A stretch of DNA of 64,000 nucleotides from Candidatus Bipolaricaulis sibiricus. GTDB taxonomy: Bacteria; Bipolaricaulota; Bipolaricaulia; Bipolaricaulales; Bipolaricaulaceae. The position numbers were made by a program, and so were the translations under genes. The notes beneath the pieces are model-generated. The model was not told the DNA's origin. It was given only the letters and a program-made list of their open reading frames with translations, and ran no database searches. Where the stretch lies: the NCBI GenBank assembly GCA_004102645.1, contig CP034928.1:372001-436000 (forward strand). The letters are read 5' to 3'. Positions 51,366 to 60,003 of this stretch are shown piece by piece (positions within the stretch are counted from its first letter, which is position 1; every line of letters begins with the position of its first letter).

Positions 51366-53936
51366 CTAGCGTTGGATGTAGACGAACCCCTTGAACTCCC
51401 ACGCCCGCGCCTGGGGGATGGTTGTCTCCACTCGCGCAACATAGATGTAGGCGCCGTTGCGAAGGTTGGCACCGTCCCAGGACACGGATGCCGTATCGGT
51501 TCCCAGGATTTCTCCCACCCGCCTGCCGGTGAGGTCGTACACCGACACGCGGATCCTGCCGGCGCTGGCCGCAACGGGCTCGGAGATGAGGGAGAACGTC
51601 GTCTGAATGGAGAAGGGGTTGGGTGTGATCGCGATTCCGGTGACCTTGTCCGGTCCCACGGCTACCACCTGCGCCGCAGCTTGTCCTGTACGGCGAGCAT
51701 CGCCGGGGTCTGTATAGACTGCCCGCAAGGTGCCCAGGAGAACGTCGCTGGGCAGGGTCCAGGTGACGCGGAACCGCGCAGTTTCTCCGGCCACGGTAGC
51801 GATCACGTCCCAGGTCTTGATCGTCCTTCCCTGAGCGTCGATCAGCGCAAGGATGCCCGCCCCGCGGATCTCCGGCAGCGTGGCGTAGAGGGGATCGGTC
51901 ACAGTGACCATGAGCGGCGCTCCGGGGTAGTACGTAGTGCGGTCGAAGGCCACGGTGATGCCAGGCGTAGGCGGAACCCCACCCGCGCCGCCTTCGGCGA
52001 CCTTCACCGTCGCGATCGCGATGTCGGAGTGGTTCGACGGGTCCTGGTAGAAGGCGATGATCGTATCGCCCGGCGACGAGCTGAGCGTTCCCGTTCCCGA
52101 GACGGGGATGCAGGTCGTCGAGCGGAACACCCCGGATCCCACGGCTGTCTCGCGCAGCGACAGCATCTCCCACGAGCCGTTCTGCGCGTTCCAGAGGAAG
52201 ATCTTCGCTGTAGGGACGACACCGCTGATGCTCGCGGCGGCCAGCATCCTTGCCCCCGGGGTCAACCGGTCATCTGTCGTCTCTGTGCGGGACTGAGGCC
52301 AGATCGGGTAGCTGTGCTCACTGCGTGGGTCGCTGAGGGTGTTGTCGGCAGAAGAGGAGTCCCGGTTCCACGCGCCGAAGATGAGCTCCCTCAAGCGAGG
52401 ATCTTCGTTTTGGTCAGGATCCTCTACTTCTACGTACAGGGTCCCCGACATCGGGATCTCGGTGACGGGTTGGTAGTTGCCGTCGAGAATGCGAAGCCGA
52501 CACTCCGCCCCATCGAGGACCTGGGTGTCGAACAGCTTCACCTGGGCGAACGACACGTCCCATGGCTGGCGCGGGTTCGGCCGGCCAGGGTTGGTCCCTA
52601 GGTAGACCACGCGCACCCGAACCTCGGCGATCAGCTCGCCTGTCCCGTTCTTGGGGCGGAGCGTCACAACGTTGATCACAGGATTGGGCGCCCCTTCGGG
52701 AATCGTGTAGGTGAACGACTCAGTCCAGGTCTGCCCCCCGGCTAGGGTCAGTTCCCGCTCGATCCCCAGGAGTGGGTCGGACAAGCGGAACGTTCGTCGG
52801 GCTGTATCTCCGTTCGTCACCGTGATCGTGAATTCGACGGTCTCCCCGGGAAACGCCTGGTCGGGGGCGACGGTCTTCTCGAGGGTGATCCGCTCCATCC
52901 CCGGCGGAACAACGCGCACTGAGGCGTCGTCCTGGGCCCCGATCTCGCGCGGGCCGCTTGTCCCCGTGTACGTCCCGCGGACCACGGCGATGTTCGCCAC
53001 CGGACCCGGCAGATCGGCCTCGGTCACGGTGTACGTGGCCGTTCCCTCGGTCGTCTCGTCGGGATCGAGAGCGGTCTTTCCCAGCGTGATCGCGCCGAGC
53101 TTGTCGTCGCTGAGAGCGAGCCCGCTGAGGGCGAACGTCCCGTCGTTGGTGACGGTGTACCGATAGGTGATCGTCTCGCCGAGACGAGCGCTCGGCCGAT
53201 CCGCGGTCTTGTCGAGGTGAATCGAGGGTCGCATCAACCGGACCGTTGCCGTGGCACTCGCGGTGACCGCCGCCGAATCGCCCGCCACTTGGGCAGTCCC
53301 GTAGACGACGGCCGTGTTCACGACCCTCCCGCTCGGATCGTCGGGAAGGGCGTGGGTTCGCGTGACCCCCTGGGACGCTCCCACCGCCAGCGCCGCGTCT
53401 TGGAGCGGGATCGTACCGAGTTTGTCGTCCGAGATCTGGTCCAGCACGAGCGACGTGCTTCCCGTGTTCCGAATCGTGAACGTGTAGGTGATGGTGGCTC
53501 CCACCTCGGCTTGCGTGGGATTCGCCTCTTTGGCGAGCGCGACGGCAGCGGTTGGGATGTGTGTGTAGGCGTTCGCGACCACGGAGCGGTTGTACTTGTC
53601 CTTGCCCTGGGCTGTTACATCCACCGGGAAGGGACCGGGGAGGTCGGCGAGGGTGAGGGTGTACGTCCGCGATCCTGTTGCGGTCTCGCCGGGATCGAGG
53701 ATCGTCTTGGCCAAGGTGATGGACGCGCCGTAGTTATCGTTCAGAAGGAGGTTCTCGATTCTGAGGTCCCCCGTGTTCTGCACGGAGAACTGACAGGTCA
53801 CCGTCTCTCCCACGCCGAACACCTGCCGGTTCGGCGAGATCGTCACCAGGATGCTCGACTGCTCCGTGGTCTGTCCCCACCCCACCCACCACAGAGCGCC
53901 CGCCATCCCCAGAGCCAACACCTGTCTGATCTTCAT
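51366..53936 (-). CDS. Large secreted surface protein with DUF11-like repeats
   Basis: An 856-residue exported protein. Signal peptide MKIRQVLALGMAGALWWVGWG is followed by four or five DUF11/CARDB-like beta domains (about residues 30-460), each with a phrase like GETITYRYTVTNDGTFALS and DPDETTEGTATYTVTEADLPG. A different module follows (about 470-640) with SGTLYVEVEDPDQNEDPRLR, GSGVFRSTTCIPVSGTG and GDTIIAFYQDPSNHSDIA. The C-terminus has a FlgD-like fold (AITPNPFSIQTTFSL, VSVYDLTGRRVGEI, SWDGANLRNGAYIYVARVE), as in sorted or anchored surface proteins. It lies nine bases after the neighbouring secreted-protein gene, so the two are cotranscribed. Role: envelope structure or adhesion, inferred. 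Confidence 0.78.
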   Translation of the reverse strand: MKIRQVLALGMAGALWWVGWGQTTEQSSILVTISPNRQVFGVGETVTCQFSVQNTGDLRIENLLLNDNYGASITLAKTILDPGETATGSRTYTLTLADLPGPFPVDVTAQGKDKYNRSVVANAYTHIPTAAVALAKEANPTQAEVGATITYTFTIRNTGSTSLVLDQISDDKLGTIPLQDAALAVGASQGVTRTHALPDDPSGRVVNTAVVYGTAQVAGDSAAVTASATATVRLMRPSIHLDKTADRPSARLGETITYRYTVTNDGTFALSGLALSDDKLGAITLGKTALDPDETTEGTATYTVTEADLPGPVANIAVVRGTYTGTSGPREIGAQDDASVRVVPPGMERITLEKTVAPDQAFPGETVEFTITVTNGDTARRTFRLSDPLLGIERELTLAGGQTWTESFTYTIPEGAPNPVINVVTLRPKNGTGELIAEVRVRVVYLGTNPGRPNPRQPWDVSFAQVKLFDTQVLDGAECRLRILDGNYQPVTEIPMSGTLYVEVEDPDQNEDPRLRELIFGAWNRDSSSADNTLSDPRSEHSYPIWPQSRTETTDDRLTPGARMLAAASISGVVPTAKIFLWNAQNGSWEMLSLRETAVGSGVFRSTTCIPVSGTGTLSSSPGDTIIAFYQDPSNHSDIAIATVKVAEGGAGGVPPTPGITVAFDRTTYYPGAPLMVTVTDPLYATLPEIRGAGILALIDAQGRTIKTWDVIATVAGETARFRVTWTLPSDVLLGTLRAVYTDPGDARRTGQAAAQVVAVGPDKVTGIAITPNPFSIQTTFSLISEPVAASAGRIRVSVYDLTGRRVGEILGTDTASVSWDGANLRNGAYIYVARVETTIPQARAWEFKGFVYIQR

Positions 53937-53945
53937 CGCTCCCCC

Positions 53946-55610
53946 CTACGGCAGGACCTTCACCGAGTTGTACCGGATGAGGATCGTGTCCCCGTTGTAC
54001 GCCTCGAACGTGCCAGAGTGCCAGACCAACTGGTACCCCGCGACCGCATCCCAGACCGGCAGCAGCCGCATCCCCGACTGCGAGAAGAAGATGCCCGAGT
54101 TGTTGCCGACTTCGGGGATTCCGAACCACCACTCGCAGTCGTCCTCGCCGTGGGGGTTGCAGAGGTGGACGGCGACCTCGTCAGGGCAGCACGCGCTCTT
54201 GTTCGCGTCGGCATCGAGCACTTTCACGTACAGCGCGTCGCCGATGCGAACCACGCTCACTGGCGTGCCATTGGCGTCTGCAACGTACGTGCGCGAGCGC
54301 GGCCGGTTCCCCACCTCTGCCCAGCCCATCGTCAGGTCGCTGAAGTCGTTGGGGTCGATGTAGTAGAACGCGATCGTCGTCCCGGGGATGAAGGTACGGA
54401 AGCCAAGGGCCCGCTGAAGCTGGTCCAGGCTCCCAAACTTGTGTTCGAACACGCCCGTGTTGACGCCCGTCTCGTAGGCGTAGAACAAGACGCGACCGAG
54501 CCCGACGCCCCCATTGGCGATGGCCGCAACAACCTCAGGGTCGAGCCAGTTGTTGGGGTAGTCGATGTACCGAGACCAGGTGGGTGCCGCGTCCAGTCTG
54601 CCGGTCGAGATGTTCTTCAGCGTGTAGGGGACCGGCGCGTCGTAGATGTTGTACCAGCGGATCGGCTGGTAGATGGGGTCCCCGGGCACAAGATGCTCGG
54701 CCCATCGGGTCTGGCCAGGGCCCAGCACTCCACCAAAGCTCATCAGAGCGCAGAACTCGGTCACACGGTCCGTGGAGGAGTCGAGGGATCCGTCGTCAGT
54801 GTCGAACCCGCCGGGGTTGACGATCACGAAGAACGGAACCGCATCCACCTTGTTGCAGTCGAGGTTCTCGTCGGGATCGCGGATCGTGACGGTGATCGTC
54901 TCGCACGACGACCCACACCCATAGGCAAAGCGCGTGGGGGTCACCGAGACTGTGGCTACCGTCGAGAAGACCTTCATCTGGGTTGCGGCGATATTCCGCC
55001 GGTCGGTCTGATCAGCCACGATGGCGATCAAGGTATCGTTGTTCGTGAACCGCCCCTCGATCGGCTTCTCAGCCGTGTTCCCACTGAGATCGCCATCGTA
55101 GTGGGTGTACTGGAACCGGACCGCCCTCTTGTTCGCCGGGTACCCGGCCTGGGGGGACGTGGCGAGGTCGCCCATCAGACCGATCCCGAGTGCGGCTTCC
55201 GCGTCTTCGTCGACGTACTCCCAGTTTCCCTCCTGCCACAGGGGAGACCCGAGGCTGTGTTCCATCTCCGTGACCTCGGAGTAGCTCCTCCGCCCGCCCA
55301 CGGGCACGGCTCGCTTGCGACCGCTCTCGTCCACCCAGAAGAAGAGGCCGCTGCCGATTCCGAACTCGCGGAACGTCTCGTCTTCGCGGTCGATGTATGC
55401 CCCCGTCTTGAGGTCGAACACCGTCACGTCGGCTTTGAACGTCGAGATCCCGCACGCCCCCTTGTCGGGGGCGTGGACGACGAGGTGGAACGACTCCCCC
55501 TCCCGGATGACGGTCATCGCCTGCCCGTCGGACTGTGCGAACTTCAGCGTGAACCCCGAGGCGCCGACGGCGACGCTCAGCACAAGCGTGATCGCCAATG
55601 AGTTCCTCAT
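53946..55610 (-). CDS. Secreted surface protein sharing modules with its neighbour
   Basis: A 554-residue exported protein (signal peptide NSLAITLVLSVAVGASG). I do not recognise the whole, but it contains copies of a module also present downstream: ETITVTIRDPDENLDCNKVD with NTGVFEHKFG and TTIAFYYIDPNDFSDLT; then IGDALYVKVLDADANKSACC with NNSGIFFSQSG and DTILIRYNSVKV. The Asp-rich loops (D-x-D-x-N) suggest calcium binding. Cysteine pairs lie in the loops. AAGGGGGA lies upstream of the ATG. It is the first gene of a two-gene surface-protein operon. Confidence 0.72.
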   Translation of the reverse strand: MRNSLAITLVLSVAVGASGFTLKFAQSDGQAMTVIREGESFHLVVHAPDKGACGISTFKADVTVFDLKTGAYIDREDETFREFGIGSGLFFWVDESGRKRAVPVGGRRSYSEVTEMEHSLGSPLWQEGNWEYVDEDAEAALGIGLMGDLATSPQAGYPANKRAVRFQYTHYDGDLSGNTAEKPIEGRFTNNDTLIAIVADQTDRRNIAATQMKVFSTVATVSVTPTRFAYGCGSSCETITVTIRDPDENLDCNKVDAVPFFVIVNPGGFDTDDGSLDSSTDRVTEFCALMSFGGVLGPGQTRWAEHLVPGDPIYQPIRWYNIYDAPVPYTLKNISTGRLDAAPTWSRYIDYPNNWLDPEVVAAIANGGVGLGRVLFYAYETGVNTGVFEHKFGSLDQLQRALGFRTFIPGTTIAFYYIDPNDFSDLTMGWAEVGNRPRSRTYVADANGTPVSVVRIGDALYVKVLDADANKSACCPDEVAVHLCNPHGEDDCEWWFGIPEVGNNSGIFFSQSGMRLLPVWDAVAGYQLVWHSGTFEAYNGDTILIRYNSVKVLP

Positions 55611-55786
55611 CTGTCCCCCTTGTACGCCGCCGAGCAGCGTCTGTAGCGTAGATTACTGACAACGATTCCAGCCACCGATGTAGGCGGTCGCCCCTTCAGG
55701 GGATTCCCGGGGCACCCGTAGCACACCTTCTTCCTCCCCACGGCGGTCGCCTGTCAGGGGGCACTCGCTTGTCCCAAGCACAGCGG

Positions 55787-55815
55787 TTGTCTGCGCCGGA
55801 GAGGCCGGGTATAAA
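55787..55815 (+). promoter_or_regulatory. efp operon promoter
   Basis: TTGTCT (55787-55792), 17 bases, then TATAAA (55810-55815), about 16 bases upstream of a GAGGAGG ribosome site. Confidence 0.6.
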
Positions 55816-55838
55816 AGGTCGATCTGAGGAGGCGTTGA

Positions 55839-56402
55839 ATGGGCATTTCCATTGGCGAGATCTCGCGAGGGATGACCCTCATCTTCGACGGTGAGCTGTA
55901 CGAGGTGACCGAGTTCGAGCACGTCAAGCTCGGCCGGGGTGGGGCGTTCGTTCGAGCGAAGATGAAGAACCTGCGTTCCGGTCAGGTCATCTCCAAGACC
56001 CTGAAGGACTCGGACAACCTCGAGACGGCGTACCTTGATACCCGTATCCTCCAGTACCTGTACCAGGCCGGGGGCAAGTACACGTTCATGGACAAGGAGA
56101 CCTTCGAGCAACATGAGCTGTCCGCGGAGGTGGTGGAACCGTTTCGCGGCTATCTGCTGGAGGGCATTGATTTTACGGGCCTGTTCTACCAGGATCGCAT
56201 GGTGAAGGTGATACCGCCGAACTTCGTGGACCTGCGGGTCGTCGAAGCTCCGCCCGGGACGAAGGGTGATACAGCCACCGGGGGGCAGAAACCGGTGACT
56301 CTGCAGACAGGGCTTGTGGTGAAGGTGCCGTTGTTCGTGACCGCGGGCGAGGTGATCCGGGTGGACACGCGCACCGGCGCCTATGTGGAGCGGGTGAGCT
56401 AA
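55839..56402 (+). CDS. efp: Elongation factor P
   Basis: A 187-residue translation factor that rescues ribosomes stalled on polyproline. All three beta-barrel domains are present, ending VKVPLFVTAGEVIRVDTRTG. The tip loop reads HVKLGRGGAFVR: arginine 33 stands where lysine is usual (PGKGGA), and leucine replaces the preceding proline. Arginine-type EF-P is rhamnosylated by EarP in some proteobacteria; no earP gene is in view. GAGGAGG precedes the ATG. It heads an operon with two Asp23 genes, an AmaP-like gene, nusB and a PHP gene. Confidence 0.95.
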   Translation: MGISIGEISRGMTLIFDGELYEVTEFEHVKLGRGGAFVRAKMKNLRSGQVISKTLKDSDNLETAYLDTRILQYLYQAGGKYTFMDKETFEQHELSAEVVEPFRGYLLEGIDFTGLFYQDRMVKVIPPNFVDLRVVEAPPGTKGDTATGGQKPVTLQTGLVVKVPLFVTAGEVIRVDTRTGAYVERVS

Positions 56403-56795
56403 GTGGCTGAGCAACGGTGGGAGACCCCGCAACCGCTCGGGCGTGTGGTGGTGCGACAGGAAGTGCTGTCCGCCATTGCTGCCCGCGCGGTGGAGGGCGT
56501 CGAAGGGGTCCGCCCGTTGCGCGGCGGGGGCGGCATCATCGGTATCCTGGGTGGGGGCGAGGAAGGGGTGCAGATCACCCTGCGGGGGGATGTGGCCGAC
56601 GTGGCGCTCCGCATCGCGGTGGTATTGGGCTACTCCGTGCACAACATCGCCCAAGCTGCGCAGCGACGCGTGCGTGAGGACCTGGAGGCGATGGTGGGGA
56701 TCACGGTGGGACGGGTGGATGTACATGTGCGCCACGTGATCCCGCCCGAGGAGATCCTGATGCTCGACGAGAGGGGAGACGATGCCGAGGGATGA
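56403..56795 (+). CDS. Asp23/Gls24 family protein (first)
   Basis: A 130-residue DUF322/Asp23 protein starting with GTG directly after the efp stop. The family pattern is visible: VVVRQEVLSAIAARAVEGVEGV, then QITLRGDVADVALRIAVVLGYSVHNIAQAAQRRV and VGRVDVHVRHV. A glycine-rich turn (GGGGIIGILGGGEEG) fills the usual loop. Members associate with the membrane through AmaP and affect envelope stress. It overlaps the second Asp23 gene by 14 bases. Confidence 0.82.
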   Translation: MAEQRWETPQPLGRVVVRQEVLSAIAARAVEGVEGVRPLRGGGGIIGILGGGEEGVQITLRGDVADVALRIAVVLGYSVHNIAQAAQRRVREDLEAMVGITVGRVDVHVRHVIPPEEILMLDERGDDAEG

Positions 56796-57159
56796 AGAAC
56801 TGATCGGACAGAACCCCGAAGAAGGTCAGATCTCGATTTCCCGTGACGTCATCGCCACGATCGCTGGACTGGCGGCGACGGAGGTGGCGGGCGTTGCACC
56901 TCCCAAGGGTGGGGCGATGCCTCGAGGCGAGGCGGTACGCCGGCTCGTCGAGGTCGAGCTTACGGAAGGTCGAGTGAAGCTCGTGCTGAGGGTCGGTGTT
57001 CACTACGGCCATGCTGTGCAGGAGGTCGCTCAGAATCTGCAGACAAAGGTCAAGAACGAGGTAGAGAAGATGACCGCCCTCCCCGTGGACGAGGTGGATG
57101 TGGACGTGGTACGGGTGGTGTTCCCCGAGGAGGGGCGGCGAAAGGAGAGGTCGTCATGA
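56782..57159 (+). CDS. Asp23/Gls24 family protein (second)
   Basis: A 125-residue paralogue of the previous gene: ISISRDVIATIAGLAATEVAGV, then VKLVLRVGVHYGHAVQEVAQNLQTKVKNEVEK and VDEVDVDVVRVVFPEE. The end overlaps the AmaP-like gene (ATGA). Tandem Asp23 genes next to nusB are common in Gram-positive-type lineages. Confidence 0.85.
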   Translation: MPRDEELIGQNPEEGQISISRDVIATIAGLAATEVAGVAPPKGGAMPRGEAVRRLVEVELTEGRVKLVLRVGVHYGHAVQEVAQNLQTKVKNEVEKMTALPVDEVDVDVVRVVFPEEGRRKERSS

Positions 57160-57689
57160 GCGCGTACCTGTTCTGGGCCGGTGCGGCGTCTCTCATTCTT
57201 GCCGCGGCAGCGATGGTGGTTGCGGTGGTCGCACTTGCGTCGGGGAACCTGGAACTGGCCATTCCCGGGGGGACGACGCTCACGTCGGCGGCGGTGCAGG
57301 TGGTATTGGCGTTGTGGGCCCTCACCTTCCTCGCGGCGGCAGCCGTGTTCGGCCGCATCGCAGTCAGCCGCCTCACGGTGCGGCGGGCACTTCGGCGCCA
57401 GGGGCCGAAGGGGATGATCCTCATCACACCTGAGACGGTGCGCGAGCTGGCAGGGGTCCTCCTTCGCGAGGAGCTTGGGCTGCACCGATTCCGCGTTCAC
57501 ATCCACCCCATGGGTGAGGGCCTCGCCCTGCGGGTGGCGCTCCACCTTCCCCCTGGCGAGGAAGTCCCTGTTCTGGCGGAGCGGCTGCAGAGCTTGCTTG
57601 CCCAGGAAGTGTCGGCGAAGACAGGGCTCGAGGTCCCCGAAGTGCGCATGGTTGTGGTGGGGACGGCCAGGCCCAGCCGGCATCGGTAG
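57156..57689 (+). CDS. AmaP-like membrane anchor for Asp23
   Basis: A 177-residue protein with two N-terminal membrane helices (LFWAGAASLILAAAAMVVAV and AAVQVVLALWALTFLAAAAV). A cytosolic domain (about 90-175) follows that itself resembles Asp23 (ELGLHRFRVHIHPMGEGLAL and EVPEVRMVVVGTARP). AmaP tethers Asp23 to the membrane in staphylococci; the position directly after two Asp23 genes supports the same role here. Confidence 0.7.
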   Translation: MSAYLFWAGAASLILAAAAMVVAVVALASGNLELAIPGGTTLTSAAVQVVLALWALTFLAAAAVFGRIAVSRLTVRRALRRQGPKGMILITPETVRELAGVLLREELGLHRFRVHIHPMGEGLALRVALHLPPGEEVPVLAERLQSLLAQEVSAKTGLEVPEVRMVVVGTARPSRHR

Positions 57690-57690
57690 C

Positions 57691-58089
57691 GTGCGGCGGC
57701 AGGCTCGAGAGGCCGTGTTGCGGTCGTTGTACCGCCAGGAGTACCTGTCGGCTACATCCAACGGCCTGTGGCAGGAAGACGAGGGGGCAGACGAGGTTCT
57801 GTTCGCCCGAGACCTTCTGCGTGGTGTGCGTGATCACCGGGCGGAGATCGACGAGATCATCGATCGCCGCGCGGTGGGATGGGGCGTGGACCGGCTCCCG
57901 GTGGTGGATCGCAACATCCTCCGCCTTTCCTTGTATGAACTCCTGTACACCGACACCCCGCCGGAAGTGGTGATCAACGAGGCGGTGGAGCTGGCCAAGG
58001 CGTACGGGACGGAGCAAGCCCCTGCCGTGGTCAATGGGATCCTCGATCGGGTCTGGAAGGAGCGCCGTGGGCACCGTGAGATGGGCTGA
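57691..58089 (+). CDS. nusB: Transcription antitermination factor NusB
   Basis: A 132-residue all-helical RNA-binding protein that acts with NusE on rRNA leader transcripts. Family parts are RRQAREAVLRSLYRQEYL, the helix FARDLLRGVRDHRAEIDEII and the long signature RLPVVDRNILRLSLYELLYT followed by INEAVELAKAYGTEQAPAVV. The GTG start at 57691 is one base after the previous stop. Confidence 0.92.
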   Translation: MRRQAREAVLRSLYRQEYLSATSNGLWQEDEGADEVLFARDLLRGVRDHRAEIDEIIDRRAVGWGVDRLPVVDRNILRLSLYELLYTDTPPEVVINEAVELAKAYGTEQAPAVVNGILDRVWKERRGHREMG

Positions 58090-58918
58090 CCTCCACCTCC
58101 ACACACGGTGGTCCGACGGTACGCTGGATCTGGAAGGGGTGGCGAAGCGTGCGGCGGCGGTGGGTCTCTCGGCCATCGCGATCACCGACCACGATAGGAT
58201 CGGGCCTGAGCTTCGCGAGTCCGTGACCTTCGTGCATGGGGTTGAGGTCATCTGTGGGGTCGAGGTGAAGGCGGATGTGGGGGGGCAACGGGGAGAGATC
58301 CTCGGGTACTTTCTGGCACCGGGCCACCCCGCGCTAGGGGACCTGTTCCGGTGGATGGCCGACGCACGCCAGCGGCGAATGGAGGCCATGGTCCACCGCT
58401 GTGAGGAGATCATCGGTGAAGAGATCTCGTTCGCCGAGGTGGCGGCTGGTGCCGCCGGGTCTGTCGGCCGGCCGCACCTGGCAGCCGTCCTGGTCGGACG
58501 CGGCATCGCTCGGGACTACGCGGATGCGTTTCAGCGATATCTCGCCTCTGGGGCACCGTGCTATGTCCCCCTCCCCCGGGCGACCAGCCGGGACGTCATC
58601 GCGGCGATACGGGCCGCGGGTGGGGTGGCAGCGCTTGCCCACCCGTGCTTTCTGTCATCGGATGACTGGGAAGCGCTCTTGACCGCACTCGTTGGAGAGG
58701 GGTTGGCCGGAGTGGAGGTCCACTACCCATACGAGGTCACGCGGCAACCGCTGCGGGCCGACCCAGCGCACGTGGAGGCCGTTGTTCGGCGATTGGGGCT
58801 CATCCCCACTGGTGGGTCTGACGACCACGGACCGGGATCGGTGAAGGACGCGATCGGAGCGGTGCGGATTCCCTACGCAGTCGTGGAGAGGCTGCGCGCC
58901 TTGTCGTCCGTCAGGTAG
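58067..58918 (+). CDS. PHP-domain phosphatase (RnmV/TrpH-like)
   Basis: A 283-residue metallo-phosphoesterase. Metal ligands are in ADLHLHTRWSDGT, AIAITDHDRIG, GVEVICGVEVKADV, the AALAHPCF histidine and GGSDDHGPGS. This matches the TrpH/YciV family, which removes phosphates from nucleoside 3',5'-bisphosphates or short RNA 5' ends. GTG 58067 lies four bases after GGAAGGAG, inside the end of nusB; GTG 58076 is an alternative. The 3' end overlaps the convergent DUF1385 gene by 46 bases. Confidence 0.85.
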   Translation: MGTVRWADLHLHTRWSDGTLDLEGVAKRAAAVGLSAIAITDHDRIGPELRESVTFVHGVEVICGVEVKADVGGQRGEILGYFLAPGHPALGDLFRWMADARQRRMEAMVHRCEEIIGEEISFAEVAAGAAGSVGRPHLAAVLVGRGIARDYADAFQRYLASGAPCYVPLPRATSRDVIAAIRAAGGVAALAHPCFLSSDDWEALLTALVGEGLAGVEVHYPYEVTRQPLRADPAHVEAVVRRLGLIPTGGSDDHGPGSVKDAIGAVRIPYAVVERLRALSSVR

Positions 58919-59733
58919 CGGAGTGCTGCCAGGGCAACCTCGATCTGGTCATCGGAGGGCTGCCGCGTCGTGAATCGCTGCAGGAGGAGTCCCGGCACGA
59001 GCAGGGGCTGCAGCCACCAAGCCCGGGGATGACGCGATCCGAAGCGCAGAATCTCGTAGGTGAGACCAGCTACCACCGGGAGAAGGAGGACGCGTCCGAG
59101 GAGACGGACCCCCAGGTTGGTGGTGGGGAGGAGCGAGAACACCAGGATCGCCACGACCACGAACAGCAGGAGGAAGCTCGTTCCGCAACGGGGGTGAATG
59201 GGACTTCGCCCACGGGCACCCTGGACGGATGCATCGCCTTCCTCATGAGCGTGGACGACCTTGTGCTCTGCTCCATGGTACTGGAACACCCGCCGGATGT
59301 CCGGGAGGAACGAAATCGCTCCCAGATACCCCAGGAACAGAGTGACCCGAACTCCGCCCTCGACCAGGTTGAACACGATGCGGTTCCCAATGTTCGCCAG
59401 CCCGACGAGGTATGCGGGGAGGAGCATGAACCCACCCACGAGGATCACCACGACAAACAGGATGACCGTCAGGAACTCCCACCGGGAAGCCGGAGCCTCC
59501 TCTGGATGGGCGAGCGAAGCCGATCGCTGCAGCGCTGCCCAGCCCAATGCAAGCATCTGGACGAGCTTGATCGGGCCGCGGATGAACGGGATCGACTCAA
59601 GCCGGGGGAGAGACAACGTGGTCGGCAAGGGTTCGACTGCGACCTGCCCCTGGGGCGTTCGCACGGCCACCACTGCCCGCTGGCCATCGTGGAGCATCAC
59701 TCCCTCGATGACCGCCTGCCCTCCGATCGGCAT
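58873..59733 (-). CDS. DUF1385 membrane protein (YqhQ-like)
   Basis: A 286-residue polytopic membrane protein with the family start GGQAVIEGVMLHDG and the stretch FQYHGAEHKVVHAHEEGD, then HPRCGTSFLLLFVVVAILVF. The His-rich loop and cysteine suggest a metal or redox site; the function is unknown. It begins on the last base of the rpmE stop region, and rpmE-DUF1385 pairing is frequent in bacteria. Confidence 0.87.
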   Translation of the reverse strand: MPIGGQAVIEGVMLHDGQRAVVAVRTPQGQVAVEPLPTTLSLPRLESIPFIRGPIKLVQMLALGWAALQRSASLAHPEEAPASRWEFLTVILFVVVILVGGFMLLPAYLVGLANIGNRIVFNLVEGGVRVTLFLGYLGAISFLPDIRRVFQYHGAEHKVVHAHEEGDASVQGARGRSPIHPRCGTSFLLLFVVVAILVFSLLPTTNLGVRLLGRVLLLPVVAGLTYEILRFGSRHPRAWWLQPLLVPGLLLQRFTTRQPSDDQIEVALAALRYLTDDKARSLSTTA

Positions 59734-59999
59734 CAGGCGCGCTTCTTCGTTGTTCTGCGCGCGGGCTTCTTCTCCTCCGGTGGCTTCTTCGGTGTCTCCT
59801 GCCAGTTGCCGTACTTGCGGGCGAACCGCTCCACACGGCCCTCTGCGTCAACGAGGCGTGTCTCGCCCGTGAAGAACGGATGACACTGGGAGCAGACGTC
59901 CACGCGGAGATCCTTCTTTGTGGACACCGTCTCGAACTCCGCCCCGCAGCTGCAGCGGATGACTGTCTGGTGGATCTGGGGATGAATGCCCTGTTTCAT
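59733..59999 (-). CDS. rpmE: Ribosomal protein bL31
   Basis: An 88-residue zinc-binding L31. The cysteines are in IRCSCGAEF and [12 protein letters not shown], so this is the C+ form. A basic tail of about 20 residues ([15 protein letters not shown]) extends beyond the usual 66-75 residues. It lies directly after rpsI. Confidence 0.95.
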   Translation of the reverse strand: MKQGIHPQIHQTVIRCSCGAEFETVSTKKDLRVDVCSQCHPFFTGETRLVDAEGRVERFARKYGNWQETPKKPPEEKKPARRTTKKRA

Positions 60000-60003
60000 T
60001 GCA

